Notes: a model not told the origin generated them from the letters alone. A stretch of DNA of 64,000 bases from Haliscomenobacteraceae bacterium (GCA_947501115.1 CANMVX010000003.1:62001-126000), one strand, 5' to 3'; counted from the stretch's first letter, positions 9,764 through 19,341 are shown. Translations and numbers: made by a program.

Positions 9764-10377
9764 TTCCAATGAGCTAATGGTTTATATTCAGCTACTTCGA
9801 CAAATAATTCGGGAAAAATAACCGATGCTATTCGAGATAAATTTTCATATTTTTTGTGAAACTCAAATTTCAAATTATTATTCAATACATATTGTAACAT
9901 CCATTGTTCCTCGGGATGAATTATCCAGTATTCCCGAACCAGTGAAGCCTGATAGGCCTCAAATTTCTCATGCATTTCAATCTGCCTGTTACTTGGAGAT
10001 AATATTTCAACAATGAGATCTGGGGCTCCGTTTGCACCTGACTTTTCTATTTTTAACAGGTCACAAATGACACCTAGATCAGGTTGTACTACGGTATTGT
10101 ATATATTTCCCTTTTTACCCACAGGAAGTCGGACATCAAAAGGAGCAACAAAATAATAGCATGGTTTACCTTTGAAATAGTTATAAAAGCAATTGCCAAT
10201 ATCGTTGCTCAGAGATTGATGCGGTGTATTAGGCGCACTCATTGGGAAAATCTTCCCCATGATGATTTCCACGCGTTCCTGAAACTGCCATTTCATATAG
10301 TCTGAATAACTATATTCAAAGGAATCCTCATTTAATTGATCGAGCCGGGTAATTTCCGGGAATGTATATTCTTTCAT
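9760..10377 (-). CDS. Uma2 family nuclease-fold protein, array copy 2
   Basis: 205 residues, Uma2 family. The start is the ATG at 10377, which overlaps the stop of copy 1 by four bases (ATGA). Catalytic elements are QPDLGVICD, APDLIVEILSPSNR and EKFEAY. The C-terminus EVAEYKPLAHWK is shared with copy 1 and is longer than in copies 3 and 4. The central segment is HQSLSNDIGNCFYNYFKG. Four-base overlaps at both ends imply that expression is coupled along the array. Confidence 0.85.
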   Translation of the reverse strand: MKEYTFPEITRLDQLNEDSFEYSYSDYMKWQFQERVEIIMGKIFPMSAPNTPHQSLSNDIGNCFYNYFKGKPCYYFVAPFDVRLPVGKKGNIYNTVVQPDLGVICDLLKIEKSGANGAPDLIVEILSPSNRQIEMHEKFEAYQASLVREYWIIHPEEQWMLQYVLNNNLKFEFHKKYENLSRIASVIFPELFVEVAEYKPLAHWK

Positions 10378-10997
10378 TTCCAATGAGCTAATGGTTTATA
10401 TTCAGCAACTTCGACAAATAATTCGGGAAAAATGACCGATGCTATTCGAGATAAATTTTCATATTTTTTATGCAGCTCAAATTTCAAATTATCATTCAAT
10501 ACATATTGTAACATCCATTGTTCCTCGGGATGAATTATCCAGTATTCTCTAACCATGGAAGCTTGATAGGCCTCAAATTTCTCATGCATTTCAATTTGCC
10601 GATTGCTGGCGGATAAAATTTCGACAATTAGGTCAGGGGCACCTTTTACACCTGATTTTTCTAATTTTAAGAGATCACAGACAATGCCTAAATCTGGTTG
10701 AACCACCGTTTTGTAAACATTTCCTTTTTTGCCCACAGGAAGTCGGACATCAAAAGGAGCAATAAATACAAAGCAATTTTTCCCTTTAAAATAATTATTA
10801 AATCCAACGGCTAAATCAATGGCAAGCGATTGATGAGGAGTATTTGGCGCACTCATGGGAAAAATCTTCCCCATGATGATTTCCACTCGTTCCTGAAACT
10901 GCCAGGTCATATAATCTGAATAACTATATTCATAAGAATCCTCATTTAATTGATCGAGCTGGGTAATCTCCGGAAATTTATATTCTTTCATTTCCAT
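10374..10997 (-). CDS. Uma2 family nuclease-fold protein, array copy 1
   Basis: 207 residues, first gene of the array. An upstream in-frame ATG at 11048 exists, but the extra 17 residues are not shared by the other copies. The start is therefore placed at 10997 (MEMKEYKF) or the ATG at 10991. Catalytic elements are QPDLGIVCD, APDLIVEILSASNR and EKFEAY; the Pro of the usual LSPS motif is Ala in this copy only. The central segment is HQSLAIDLAVGFNNYFKG. No clear promoter core was found upstream. Confidence 0.83.
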   Translation of the reverse strand: MEMKEYKFPEITQLDQLNEDSYEYSYSDYMTWQFQERVEIIMGKIFPMSAPNTPHQSLAIDLAVGFNNYFKGKNCFVFIAPFDVRLPVGKKGNVYKTVVQPDLGIVCDLLKLEKSGVKGAPDLIVEILSASNRQIEMHEKFEAYQASMVREYWIIHPEEQWMLQYVLNDNLKFELHKKYENLSRIASVIFPELFVEVAEYKPLAHWK

Positions 10998-11083
10998 TTT
11001 TTTTCTAAATGTATAGGATATTAAATTAGAAAACCTAATTATGCACAATTATTTAAGGACAGTTTACAAAGCGTATTTTTTTT

Positions 11084-11117
11084 AAAAATAAAAGGGTGAC
11101 TTTGCAGCCACCCTTTT
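11084..11117 (-). terminator. Terminator of rny
   Basis: Nine-bp stem AAAAGGGTG / CACCCTTTT (11109-11117 with 11090-11098 on the minus strand) followed on that strand by a short T-run (TATTTTT). It lies 28 bases beyond the rny stop and separates rny from the Uma2 array. Confidence 0.65.
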
Positions 11118-11144
11118 AAAAATATACTATTTGAAGAGCTGTTA

Positions 11145-12827
11145 TTACCTGGCGTATGAGACGGCTCGTTTTTCGCGGATAACCGTAACTTTTATCTGCC
11201 CTGGATATTGCATATCGTCCTGTATTTTTTGAGAAATAGCGAAGGCTAAATCTTCAGCATTACTATCGCTTACCTTATCACTTTCAACGATAACACGGAG
11301 TTCACGACCTGCCTGCATGGCATAAGCTTTTTGCACTCCTTCATGAGACATGGCCAATTCTTCTAATTCGCCAATTCTTTTCAGATAGCTTTCTAAGATT
11401 TCTCTTCTGGCGCCAGGTCTGGCACCGGAAATGGCGTCACAAGCCTGTACTAATGGAGAAATGATATTATTCATTTCCACTTCATCGTGGTGAGCACCTA
11501 CAGCATTACAAATAACGGCATGTTCTTTATACTTTTCGCATATTTTCATGCCCAGAATAGCGTGTGAAAGTTCACTTTCCTCCTCGGCTACTTTTCCAAT
11601 ATCGTGTAATAGACCGGCTCTTTTGGCCATTTTCACCTGACTAGGATTAAAGCCAAGTTCAGAAGCCATGATAGCACAAAGGTGGGCTGTTTCGATGGAG
11701 TGTTTCAATAGATTTTGGCCATAAGAAGAACGGAAACGCATTCTGCCCACTTGTTTTATCAAGTATGGATCGAGGCCATGTATATCGAGTTCAATAACGG
11801 TACGTTCTCCAATCTCTACGATTTGCTCATCGAGTTGCTTTCTAGTTTTAGCCACCACTTCTTCAATTCTGGCAGGGTGAATCCTTCCATCGGCAACTAA
11901 TTTTTTCAATGAAAGTCTGGCAACTTCGCGGCGAATAGGATCAAAACTAGAAATAACGATAGCTTCCGGTGTGTCATCTACGACAAATTCTGCCCCAGTA
12001 GCGGCTTCCAACGCACGAATATTCCTTCCTTCTCTACCAATAATTTGACCTTTAAGATCATCAGATTCAAGATTGAAGACAGAAACGGTGTTTTCGATAG
12101 TATATTCAGCACACATACGCTGAATGGTTTGGACGACAATTTTCTTTGCCTCTTTACCTGCGTTCAACTTAGCTCTCTCAATAGAATCTTTGATGATAAC
12201 CATAGATTCATTTTCAACCTTCGCTTTAACGGCCTCAAGAAGCATGTCTTTAGCTTCTTGTTCAGTCATAAGGGATATTTTTTCTAATTCCTTAATTCTG
12301 ATTTCATTAGCAGCATCGAGTTCTTCTTTCTTTTTAGAAATAATCTTTAATTGCTTTTCCAGGTTTTCTCTAATGATGGCAAGATCGGCGTCTTTTTGTT
12401 CAATTTCAGCTTTTAGAACCTCAATATTTTTTGCCTTTGTATCTAATCTCTCCTCAACCTGTTTGAAATTGCCTTCAAGGGCTTTAATCTCAATTTCTCT
12501 TTCCTTCAGTTCTATCATTTGAGTCGCCTTGTGACTTTCAAACTGACTTTTCAAGGAATTGAAATTGTCTTTAGCTTCTTGAATTTTACGCTGTTTTATG
12601 CGTTCATTTTTGACCTCTGACTGGTCTAAAAGTTTTTCAGCTTTCAGTTCAGCCTCATCGATAATTCGTTTTGCATTCAGTCTGGCCTCTTTAACTTCAA
12701 GGTCAACTTGTGCATTTAATTCATTTGTTTTGTTTTTTCTCTGAATATTCAGCAAAAATCTAGCCCCAAAAAAACCTATTATAGTGCCAACTATTGCTAA
12801 TATTATTCCTGTTCCAATGTCATTCAT
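11145..12827 (-). CDS. rny: Ribonuclease Y
   Basis: Membrane-anchored endoribonuclease that starts mRNA decay. The start is placed at MNDIGTG (12827) rather than an ATG 12 codons upstream, because the transmembrane anchor begins immediately ([19 protein letters not shown]). Order of domains in the 560-residue protein: N-terminal membrane helix, long charged coiled coil (about residues 30-230), KH domain with [15 protein letters not shown] (about 250-320), then an HD domain with [17 protein letters not shown] and the metal-binding motif LLHDIGK (about 375-410). Length and order fit the family. A promoter core TAGTTTTG (minus strand, 12895-12902) lies about 70 bases upstream. Confidence 0.95.
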   Translation of the reverse strand: MNDIGTGIILAIVGTIIGFFGARFLLNIQRKNKTNELNAQVDLEVKEARLNAKRIIDEAELKAEKLLDQSEVKNERIKQRKIQEAKDNFNSLKSQFESHKATQMIELKEREIEIKALEGNFKQVEERLDTKAKNIEVLKAEIEQKDADLAIIRENLEKQLKIISKKKEELDAANEIRIKELEKISLMTEQEAKDMLLEAVKAKVENESMVIIKDSIERAKLNAGKEAKKIVVQTIQRMCAEYTIENTVSVFNLESDDLKGQIIGREGRNIRALEAATGAEFVVDDTPEAIVISSFDPIRREVARLSLKKLVADGRIHPARIEEVVAKTRKQLDEQIVEIGERTVIELDIHGLDPYLIKQVGRMRFRSSYGQNLLKHSIETAHLCAIMASELGFNPSQVKMAKRAGLLHDIGKVAEEESELSHAILGMKICEKYKEHAVICNAVGAHHDEVEMNNIISPLVQACDAISGARPGARREILESYLKRIGELEELAMSHEGVQKAYAMQAGRELRVIVESDKVSDSNAEDLAFAISQKIQDDMQYPGQIKVTVIREKRAVSYAR

Positions 12828-12894
12828 AATGGTAAAATTCTTTAATAATGAACAAAAAAACATCCAGATACAACATCTGAATATTTTGATTTAC

Positions 12895-12902
12895 CAAAAC
12901 TA
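12895..12902 (-). promoter_or_regulatory. Candidate -7 promoter core for rny
   Basis: Minus strand reads TAGTTTTG, matching the Bacteroidota -7 consensus TAnnTTTG. No TTTG -33 box at the usual spacing. It overlaps the margin of the candidate structured RNA upstream of rny. Confidence 0.35.
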
Positions 12903-12912
12903 CTATTTTATT

Positions 12913-13041
12913 TGTGGAAATAATTCGAGGTAGGGCTGGCAGGCACAAACAGAAAGTGATTCCAGCGAGCTCGATATAAAAAAAGTAAAACCTAAAGTGC
13001 TATCGATATTTGGCGACAGCTGGTATATATTTATTTCCACA
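12913..13041 (-). ncRNA. Candidate structured RNA, possibly 6S-like
   Basis: The 290-base pheT-rny gap has no credible gene. It contains a perfect 11-bp inverted repeat, TGTGGAAATAA at 12913-12923 with TTATTTCCACA at 13031-13041, enclosing about 107 bases. Inside are weaker pairings: GCTG/CAGC at 12935-12938 and 13017-13020, and TCGATA/TATCGA at 12971-12976 and 13001-13006. One long closing stem, a large open region and an inner stem is the general 6S RNA shape. In several Bacteroidota, as I recall, a 6S-type RNA and zapA occupy the pheT-rny interval; zapA is absent here. The minus strand is assumed from the flanking genes. Identity with 6S is inference. Confidence 0.35.
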
Positions 13042-13117
13042 GTGGACAGTAATTCCGGGGTGTTTTTCAGACACCTCAACTTTTTGCTCCAACCTTTAAA
13101 AGCGCTATTTAACGTGG

Positions 13118-15565
13118 TTATTTTCGTAAATAAGCCCCTAATTCAGATTGATAGGCAGTTAATAAATTTTCAATAATAGTATCTACTTCTTTATCTTGAA
13201 GTGTTTTTTCCAAGTTTTCGAAGATAAAACTTACTGCATAGGAACGTTTTCCTTTGCCAAGTTGTTTTTCATTTTCATAAACATCAAACAGATTTATCTG
13301 AACTATCTGTTTTTTGCCTAATTTTTTTGCAATGCTCACAATATCGGAAAATTTAATTGAATTATCAACTATTAAAGCTAAATCTCTCCGAATACTTGGG
13401 AATCGACTTATTTCCTTAAACTTAATTTTTTGATTAACCGTTTTTTGCAAACAAATATCCCAATAAAACTGGGCATAAAATATTTCTTCTCTTAAACTAA
13501 AAGATTGAGTAAGTTTTGAACTTAATTTTCCAAAAGTGACGTATAATTTGCTTCCTTGTTTTAAATGAATTCCATATTCAAAGGGGGCTTCATTTTGAAA
13601 AACCTCTTCTTCCAAACCTTGAATACCAAGTTTGGAAAGTACGGAAAAAACAATGCCTTTAAGGCTATAAAAATTTGATTTCCCTTGCCCGGTGTGGTTC
13701 CAGTTTTCAGTATGCTGGTCTCCCGAGAGAAATAAAGTTAAATGACTGGTCTCTTTTATACTTTCTGGTGTCTGGATATAGGATTTGCCCCATTCAAAAA
13801 GTTTAACATTATTTTGCTGCCTGTTTTGGTTATGCAAAATAACTTCAAGACCGCTCATCGCCATCTCAGGTCGCATAATATCGAGCAGAGCATGCGAAGT
13901 ATTATGAATAAAAACGAGTTCTTCTTCTTTTATATTCCAGCTGTTTGTTTTGTAGTAAGCTGATTGGGACAAAGAAACGGCCATCATTTCACTACATCCT
14001 ATGCCTGTTAAAAGTTCTGATATGAAACTATTGATTTGATTTCTATCGGGTTTTGGTGCCGAACTTAAGGTAGTTCGCATGGCATCGGAAAATGGTACGC
14101 GGTTGAAACCGTAAATCCTTAATATTTCTTCTACCAAATCGGCTGGCCTCAATACGTCCGATTTATTTTTTGGAACATTAACGGTACACATTTCATCATT
14201 TTGAAAAATGGGTGCCATATCCAACAGGCTTAAAATATGGATGATTTCTTCATTGGTAATGGGTGCGCCAGTCAATTCTCTGACGTAATCGAATGAAAGG
14301 TCTATTTTTACTGGAGGGGTAGGATGAGTGTAAATATCGGTTATTTCGGATGCAATGTCAGCATTAGCCAGTTCCTGGAGCAGTAAAGCAGCTCTTTTAA
14401 GTGCAAAGACCGTTATTTCAGGGTCGCTGCCTTTTTCATAAACCTTCGCAGCATCCGTTCTCAAATTATGTCGCATGCTTGTTCGACGAATCGATTTAGC
14501 TTGAAAATGAGCAGACTCCAGAAAAATATCCGCAGTATCAGCTTGTACCCCGGAATGTAAGCCACCGAATACGCCGGCAATACACATTGGGTAATCATCG
14601 CCACCACAAATGATTAATTCCTCTCCCGTTAATTTTCTTTCCTGCGAGTCTAAGGTTAACATTTTCGTGCCTTCGGGTAAAGTACGAACGGTAATTTTTC
14701 CTGAAGGAATAGCTTTTAAATCGAATGCGTGGAGGGGTTGACCAAGTTCGTGTAATACATAATTCGTTACATCTACCACATTATTAATGGGCCTTACACC
14801 GACGGCTTTTAACTTTAGTTTCAACCATTCGGGGGATTCGGCTACTTTAATATTTTTTAAAATGATACCTGAATACCGTGGGCAAAAATCGCTATCTGCA
14901 ATAGAAACCTCCATGGGTTTAACGGAAAGGGTAGATTTGAAGTTTTCTACAGAAGGCCATTTTAGTTGACCATGATAGTTATGATGTACTGTTAATCCCG
15001 CATATAAATCTCTGGCAACCCCTAAATGACAGGTTGCATCTGATCTGTTAGGTGTAAGATTCACTTCAAAAACAGTATCAGAAGCTAAATCAAAATAGTT
15101 AGCTGCTTCCAAACCTATGGGTGTATCAGCGGGTAAAACCAATATACCATTATGGTCATGACCCAAGCCAAGCTCATCTTCGGCACAAATCATGCCTTGA
15201 GAAAGTTCACCTCTGATTTTACTTTGTTTAAGGGTAATGGGTTCACCTTCAGTTGGATAGAGCGTAGTGCCTACTTTAGCCACCAATACTTTTTGACCGG
15301 CAGCAACATTCGGAGCACCACATACGATAGAAAGAGGAACTTCACCTCCAATATTAACAGTTGTCAGTGATAATTTATCTGCATTGGGGTGTTTATCACA
15401 GGTAAGCACCTCGCCAACGACCACACCTTTCAAGCCACCCTGAATGGATTCCACTTCTTCCATTCCTTCTACTTCGAGCCCAATGTCCGTAAGTAAATCT
15501 GCTGTTTCTATGGCACTTAAAGGGATATCTAAGTACTGTTTTAACCAATTAAAAGATACTTTCAT
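13118..15565 (-). CDS. pheT: Phenylalanine-tRNA ligase beta subunit
   Basis: Editing and structural subunit of the alpha2-beta2 enzyme that charges tRNA-Phe. The start is placed at MKVSFNWLKQYLDI (15565), the canonical family N-terminus; an upstream in-frame ATG would add 14 residues not typical of the family. In 815 residues: an EMAP-II-like tRNA-binding domain (about 40-155, GVVVGEVLTCDKHPNADKL), B3/B4 domain (ECAED-like GMICAEDELGLG, then SAHFQAKSIRRTSMRHNLRT), B5 domain, core, and C-terminal FDX-ACB domain (EISRFPSIRRDLALIVD). The gene for the alpha subunit is not in the window. A TATATTTG promoter core lies 40 bases upstream. Confidence 0.95.
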   Translation of the reverse strand: MKVSFNWLKQYLDIPLSAIETADLLTDIGLEVEGMEEVESIQGGLKGVVVGEVLTCDKHPNADKLSLTTVNIGGEVPLSIVCGAPNVAAGQKVLVAKVGTTLYPTEGEPITLKQSKIRGELSQGMICAEDELGLGHDHNGILVLPADTPIGLEAANYFDLASDTVFEVNLTPNRSDATCHLGVARDLYAGLTVHHNYHGQLKWPSVENFKSTLSVKPMEVSIADSDFCPRYSGIILKNIKVAESPEWLKLKLKAVGVRPINNVVDVTNYVLHELGQPLHAFDLKAIPSGKITVRTLPEGTKMLTLDSQERKLTGEELIICGGDDYPMCIAGVFGGLHSGVQADTADIFLESAHFQAKSIRRTSMRHNLRTDAAKVYEKGSDPEITVFALKRAALLLQELANADIASEITDIYTHPTPPVKIDLSFDYVRELTGAPITNEEIIHILSLLDMAPIFQNDEMCTVNVPKNKSDVLRPADLVEEILRIYGFNRVPFSDAMRTTLSSAPKPDRNQINSFISELLTGIGCSEMMAVSLSQSAYYKTNSWNIKEEELVFIHNTSHALLDIMRPEMAMSGLEVILHNQNRQQNNVKLFEWGKSYIQTPESIKETSHLTLFLSGDQHTENWNHTGQGKSNFYSLKGIVFSVLSKLGIQGLEEEVFQNEAPFEYGIHLKQGSKLYVTFGKLSSKLTQSFSLREEIFYAQFYWDICLQKTVNQKIKFKEISRFPSIRRDLALIVDNSIKFSDIVSIAKKLGKKQIVQINLFDVYENEKQLGKGKRSYAVSFIFENLEKTLQDKEVDTIIENLLTAYQSELGAYLRK

Positions 15566-15604
15566 AAGGGAACTATTTGCCTTTTTTATGCTAAAATACG
15601 GCGG

Positions 15605-15612
15605 CAAATATA
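15605..15612 (-). promoter_or_regulatory. Candidate -7 promoter core for pheT
   Basis: Minus strand TATATTTG, a full match to TAnnTTTG, 39 bases before the pheT ATG. The -33 position holds only ATTG at 21-base spacing. Confidence 0.4.
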
Positions 15613-15628
15613 GTAAAAATATGACTAT

Positions 15629-16747
15629 TTAAGACAATAAGGTAGCGCCGTCTGATGGTTCAACGAAATAATGAGGGAGTTCTATGCCAAAGGCATTAAA
15701 ATAAGCTTCTTTCATTTTGGAGAGAAAGGCGGTGGAAGTATCTTTTTCCACCAGATTCAGGGTACAGCCGCCAAAACCACCACCCATCATTCTGGCCCCG
15801 GCCACTTCGGGCATATTTTCGGTAAAAGACACTAAAAAATCCAGTTCCTGGCAGCTGACCTCATAATCATTCTTAAGACCGTAATGAGTTTCATAGAGTA
15901 ATTCTCCCAATGATTTAATATCACCATTTTCAAGATTATATACAGCTTTTAGCACTCTGGCATTTTCCTCAATTACATATTTAGCCCTTTTGAAAATTGT
16001 ATCCGAAAGGCTTTTTCGGTTTTCATTGAGCAGATTTATCGATACATCTCTTAGAGAAGAAATATCCGTGCCATTATTCCTTATAACAGTTACCACCTCC
16101 TCACATTCTTTTCGTCGGGTATTGTATTCCGAAGAGGCTAATTGATGGCTTACCTGGGTGTTTAACAAAATTAAATGAAAGTTTTTAAGGTCAAAAGGAA
16201 CATATTGAAAGGTGATATGCTGACAATCAAAGAGCATCAGATGATTTTCCTTGCCGTGTAAACTGGCAAACATATCCATTAAGCCACAATTTGTTCCAAC
16301 AAAATGGTGTTCTGCTTTTTGTGTTAGGTACATCCATTCCTCTTTTGACTTATTCAAATTAAAGCATTTATCCAGGGCCGTTGCCGCACTGCAAAGGAGT
16401 GCTGCGGAAGAACTTAGTCCTGCACCAATGGGAATATCCCCGCCAAAAGAACCGTCGAAACCGGTCAACTTCGTCCCTGATTTTATGATTTCATGACAAA
16501 GCCCCAGTACATAGTTTGACCAGGAATTAGGAATAGGTGTTAAATGATTTAAATCAAATGAAATGGTTTCACCCAAATCAAGGGCAGTGATAGTGCCTAA
16601 ACTTTCTGATGTGTTTGGGGTAACCGAAAAGGTTATTTTTTGCTTTATGGCAGCGGGAAGAACAAATCCGTTGTTATAATCGGTATGTTCTCCAATCAGA
16701 TTTATTCTTCCCGGTGCAAAGGCAGTAAACATTTCTGTCTTATTCAA
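15629..16747 (-). CDS. galK: Galactokinase
   Basis: GHMP kinase phosphorylating galactose to galactose-1-phosphate in the Leloir pathway. All three GHMP motifs are present: APGRINLIGEHTDYNNG (residues 11-27), DIPIGAGLSSSAAL (about 105-118) and GARMMGGGFGGCTLN (about 325-340). The protein is 372 residues. It begins unusually close to motif 1: most galactokinases carry 15-20 more residues before APGR. The start is a TTG at 16747, 5 bases after the upstream stop; an ATG at 16732 would leave only 5 residues before motif 1. No other Leloir gene is nearby, and its neighbours are unrelated housekeeping genes. Confidence 0.9.
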   Translation of the reverse strand: MNKTEMFTAFAPGRINLIGEHTDYNNGFVLPAAIKQKITFSVTPNTSESLGTITALDLGETISFDLNHLTPIPNSWSNYVLGLCHEIIKSGTKLTGFDGSFGGDIPIGAGLSSSAALLCSAATALDKCFNLNKSKEEWMYLTQKAEHHFVGTNCGLMDMFASLHGKENHLMLFDCQHITFQYVPFDLKNFHLILLNTQVSHQLASSEYNTRRKECEEVVTVIRNNGTDISSLRDVSINLLNENRKSLSDTIFKRAKYVIEENARVLKAVYNLENGDIKSLGELLYETHYGLKNDYEVSCQELDFLVSFTENMPEVAGARMMGGGFGGCTLNLVEKDTSTAFLSKMKEAYFNAFGIELPHYFVEPSDGATLLS

Positions 16748-16752
16748 GCGTA

Positions 16753-19314
16753 TTAAATTTTCTTTCCAGCTTTTTTCTGCTGTGGTGCGGAAGGTTTCGG
16801 CGAAGGTTTTGTACCTCTGGTTACGGGTGCTTTAGGTTGGATTGGAGCATTGGGAAATGGATTTGGTTCCCCCGGATTTTTGTAAAAATTAAATCCCATC
16901 CATCCAATCATACCGAGAAGTGCAACCATCAATAATCCTGATGCCGCTCTGGAAATGGTTATATACTGCTGAATTTTTACTGGTTTGAAACGGAAGGCAA
17001 TGGTATGTTTTCCCTCGGGAACTTTTAGACCTCTAAGCAGGTAATTTACTCTTACGTGATCTACAGGTTTGTCATCGATAAATGCTTGCCAACCTTTATC
17101 GGGACCGTACCAAATTTCAGAAAACACGGCAAATTGAGAGGAAGTTGCAGTGTATGAATAGATTAAATTTTGAGGATCATACTGGGTGAGCGTTATTTCT
17201 CCTCCTTTTTGAGGATCAAAATTTCCTGCATAGCCTTTGAACTCATTATCTAAAATAATGGCGACTTCCTGTGGATTAAAATTGTTCAGGGCAGCCATTT
17301 CTTCATTTGGTGTATTTACTTTGAGCAGCGTATCTACAAACCAGGCGGTTCCGCAAGCCAAAGGATTTTGAGAAACGGTTTGGTCTTGTTTGATGATATA
17401 TTTAGCATTTAGCATATTAATCACATTTTGATTATTATTGCTTATTTGCTTTTCAATGATATCGTTGTATCTCATCAATTTGGCTGCATGATAGCCACCA
17501 ATGGTATTGTGGTGGTAGCTGGTAGTAGAATTGTTAAATACATTTACGGAGAGATCCAAAACCCTGTAATCGCCTCTACTTTTTTCATTTTGTTTAATCT
17601 GTTGGTCCACAGGTCTTTCTAATAGGGGAGTGTTTACCTGAGAAGAAGGTTGGAACTTATCTTTGCTTAGGTAACGGGCACCAATGCCCCAAACATCAAA
17701 TAAAACAACTAATCCAATAGAAAGAATGGCTACAGATGGATTAAACCAATTTTTCATGAAAGCAAAAATGATGGAAGCTATACCAATAACAATTAGAAGT
17801 GATCTTATCGCATCGGCTCTGAAAAATGCTTTGCGATCTTGTATAAGGGTAGTCAGTAGTTGTGGTTGAAGCTGACCGTCACTTGCTCCTTGAAAACCAA
17901 AAAAGCTGGTACCAAACAGAATAAAAAACAAGAGAATTCCGCCAGTAATAAAAAATGCGTTTTTTAATGATTTTAATATTAACTCATTACTATATTTCCT
18001 GTAAATAATGCCATTTAAACCTAAGATTCCAAGAATTGGAAGGAATAGAGGGGTTATGGATAAAATAGAACTTGGTGCCCTGAATTTATTATAAAGAGGC
18101 AAATAATCAAAAAACAAGCTTTGTAGCATAGAAAAATTCTTACCCATAGAGAGTAATGCGGTAAGAAGGAATGAGGTTAAAAGCCACCAGCGTAAGCTGC
18201 CTTTTTCCAAAAAAAAGCCAAGGAGAAATAAAAATATGACGGAGGCTCCTAAATAGTTAGGGCCACTGGTAAAGGGCAGGGCACCACAATAAAGGGGTAA
18301 CTGCATATTTCCATTGGAACTTACCGCATTACCACCGTTTTTCAAAAGGTTAAAAGTTTCTCCTTTGCTAACTTCTTCATTTGAGCTTCCACCAGCAGCG
18401 GATGGAATAAGCATGGACAGTACATCTTGAAAATTATTACTCCACTGCATGGCATAGTCCCAGGTTAATCCATCGGTTGGTTTTTCAACTGAAGCTGCAC
18501 CGGTTGATTGGATTTGTCCAACGCTTTCATTTTTTAAGATGGGTTCTCCTCTCAAAGTATCTTTAGAGTAGTCCAATGCGATGAAAACATTGGCTGAGGA
18601 GGCTGCAAGTGCTAAAGCGGCTCCAATAGTAACCGAAAAAGCAGTTTTAGCCAAATGATTGAAGTCCTTTTCCTTAATACTTTGCACAAGCCAGAATCCA
18701 GCTAAAATGACGCAGGATATTATAAAATAATAAGTCATTTGGGGGTGGTTTGCATACAAAGTACAGGCAGTTGCTATAGAAAAAAGTATGCCCCCTAATA
18801 TATATTTTCTTTTAATGTAAAGTTGGAATAAACCGGCAAGTACCAGAGGATTAAAAACGATAGTACCTAATTTGGTGTTATGACCTGCTTCGAATAAGAC
18901 AAAATTATTCGTAGTAAATCCAAAGGCGATGGCCCCAATAACTGAGAGATAGGGACTTATTCCCATGACGGTCATCAGGATATAAAAGGCTATCATTTGA
19001 GCTAAAAATACGCCCATAGGATAACTGAACTTTAATTGTAAGTAGGTTGCCACCCAGTCCAGATAAAAACTATTCAGACTAATGCCAATCATGTAGGTAG
19101 GCATTCCTCCAAACATAGCATTTGTCCAAAAAAGAGGTTCTCCCTTTTCACTGGCATAATTACTAATCTCAACAGAAGCACCATTATATGATACAATATC
19201 TCCCTGAGTTATTTCCTTTCCTTGAAATTGAGGTAGAAAATAAATTAAGTTTACGAGTATTAAAATACTTAAACAAATGGCATGCGGCGTTAATACCTTC
19301 AAGTGCGTCTTCAT
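16753..19314 (-). CDS. YfhO-like polytopic membrane protein
   Basis: 853-residue integral membrane protein with about 12 hydrophobic helices, the first at residues 10-30. Conserved family features are GDIVSYNGASVEISNY in the first extracytoplasmic loop, FWTNAMFGGMPTY, and FGFTTNNFVLFEAGHNTKL. A large C-terminal periplasmic domain includes EIWYGPDKGWQAFIDDKPVD and VPEGKHTIAFRFKP. A last helix precedes a Pro/Lys-rich tail that ends AGKKI. Firmicutes homologues take part in glycosylation of cell-surface polymers; the role in Bacteroidota is unknown. galK follows after 5 bases, so they may share a transcript. A TATTTTTG core lies 20 bases upstream of the ATG. Confidence 0.85.
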   Translation of the reverse strand: MKTHLKVLTPHAICLSILILVNLIYFLPQFQGKEITQGDIVSYNGASVEISNYASEKGEPLFWTNAMFGGMPTYMIGISLNSFYLDWVATYLQLKFSYPMGVFLAQMIAFYILMTVMGISPYLSVIGAIAFGFTTNNFVLFEAGHNTKLGTIVFNPLVLAGLFQLYIKRKYILGGILFSIATACTLYANHPQMTYYFIISCVILAGFWLVQSIKEKDFNHLAKTAFSVTIGAALALAASSANVFIALDYSKDTLRGEPILKNESVGQIQSTGAASVEKPTDGLTWDYAMQWSNNFQDVLSMLIPSAAGGSSNEEVSKGETFNLLKNGGNAVSSNGNMQLPLYCGALPFTSGPNYLGASVIFLFLLGFFLEKGSLRWWLLTSFLLTALLSMGKNFSMLQSLFFDYLPLYNKFRAPSSILSITPLFLPILGILGLNGIIYRKYSNELILKSLKNAFFITGGILLFFILFGTSFFGFQGASDGQLQPQLLTTLIQDRKAFFRADAIRSLLIVIGIASIIFAFMKNWFNPSVAILSIGLVVLFDVWGIGARYLSKDKFQPSSQVNTPLLERPVDQQIKQNEKSRGDYRVLDLSVNVFNNSTTSYHHNTIGGYHAAKLMRYNDIIEKQISNNNQNVINMLNAKYIIKQDQTVSQNPLACGTAWFVDTLLKVNTPNEEMAALNNFNPQEVAIILDNEFKGYAGNFDPQKGGEITLTQYDPQNLIYSYTATSSQFAVFSEIWYGPDKGWQAFIDDKPVDHVRVNYLLRGLKVPEGKHTIAFRFKPVKIQQYITISRAASGLLMVALLGMIGWMGFNFYKNPGEPNPFPNAPIQPKAPVTRGTKPSPKPSAPQQKKAGKKI

Positions 19315-19333
19315 AAAAAAGGTTTAATTTTAT

Positions 19334-19341
19334 CAAAAATA
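19334..19341 (-). promoter_or_regulatory. Candidate -7 promoter core for the YfhO-like gene
   Basis: Minus strand TATTTTTG matches TAnnTTTG, 19 bases before the ATG; no matching -33 box seen. Confidence 0.3.

Larger units (their letters stand above)
8553..10997 (-). repeat. Four-copy tandem gene array (period about 610 bases)
   Basis: Four head-to-tail copies of one gene with start codons at 10997/10991, 10377, 9763 and 9155, so the unit length is 608-614 bases. The first about 50 codons and the last about 90 codons are strongly similar at DNA level, while a segment of about 30 codons in between differs in every copy. The two distal copies share the C-terminal end DVAAYKP and the two proximal copies share EVAEYKPLAHWK, which suggests two rounds of duplication. 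Confidence 0.9.

Noticed and set aside
8553-10997. CRISPR-like repeats
   Set aside because: The unit is about 610 bases and coding; it is a gene array.
12045-12522. Two plus-strand open frames opposite rny
   Set aside because: They mirror the coiled-coil and KH coding sequence of rny, which is clearly the real gene.
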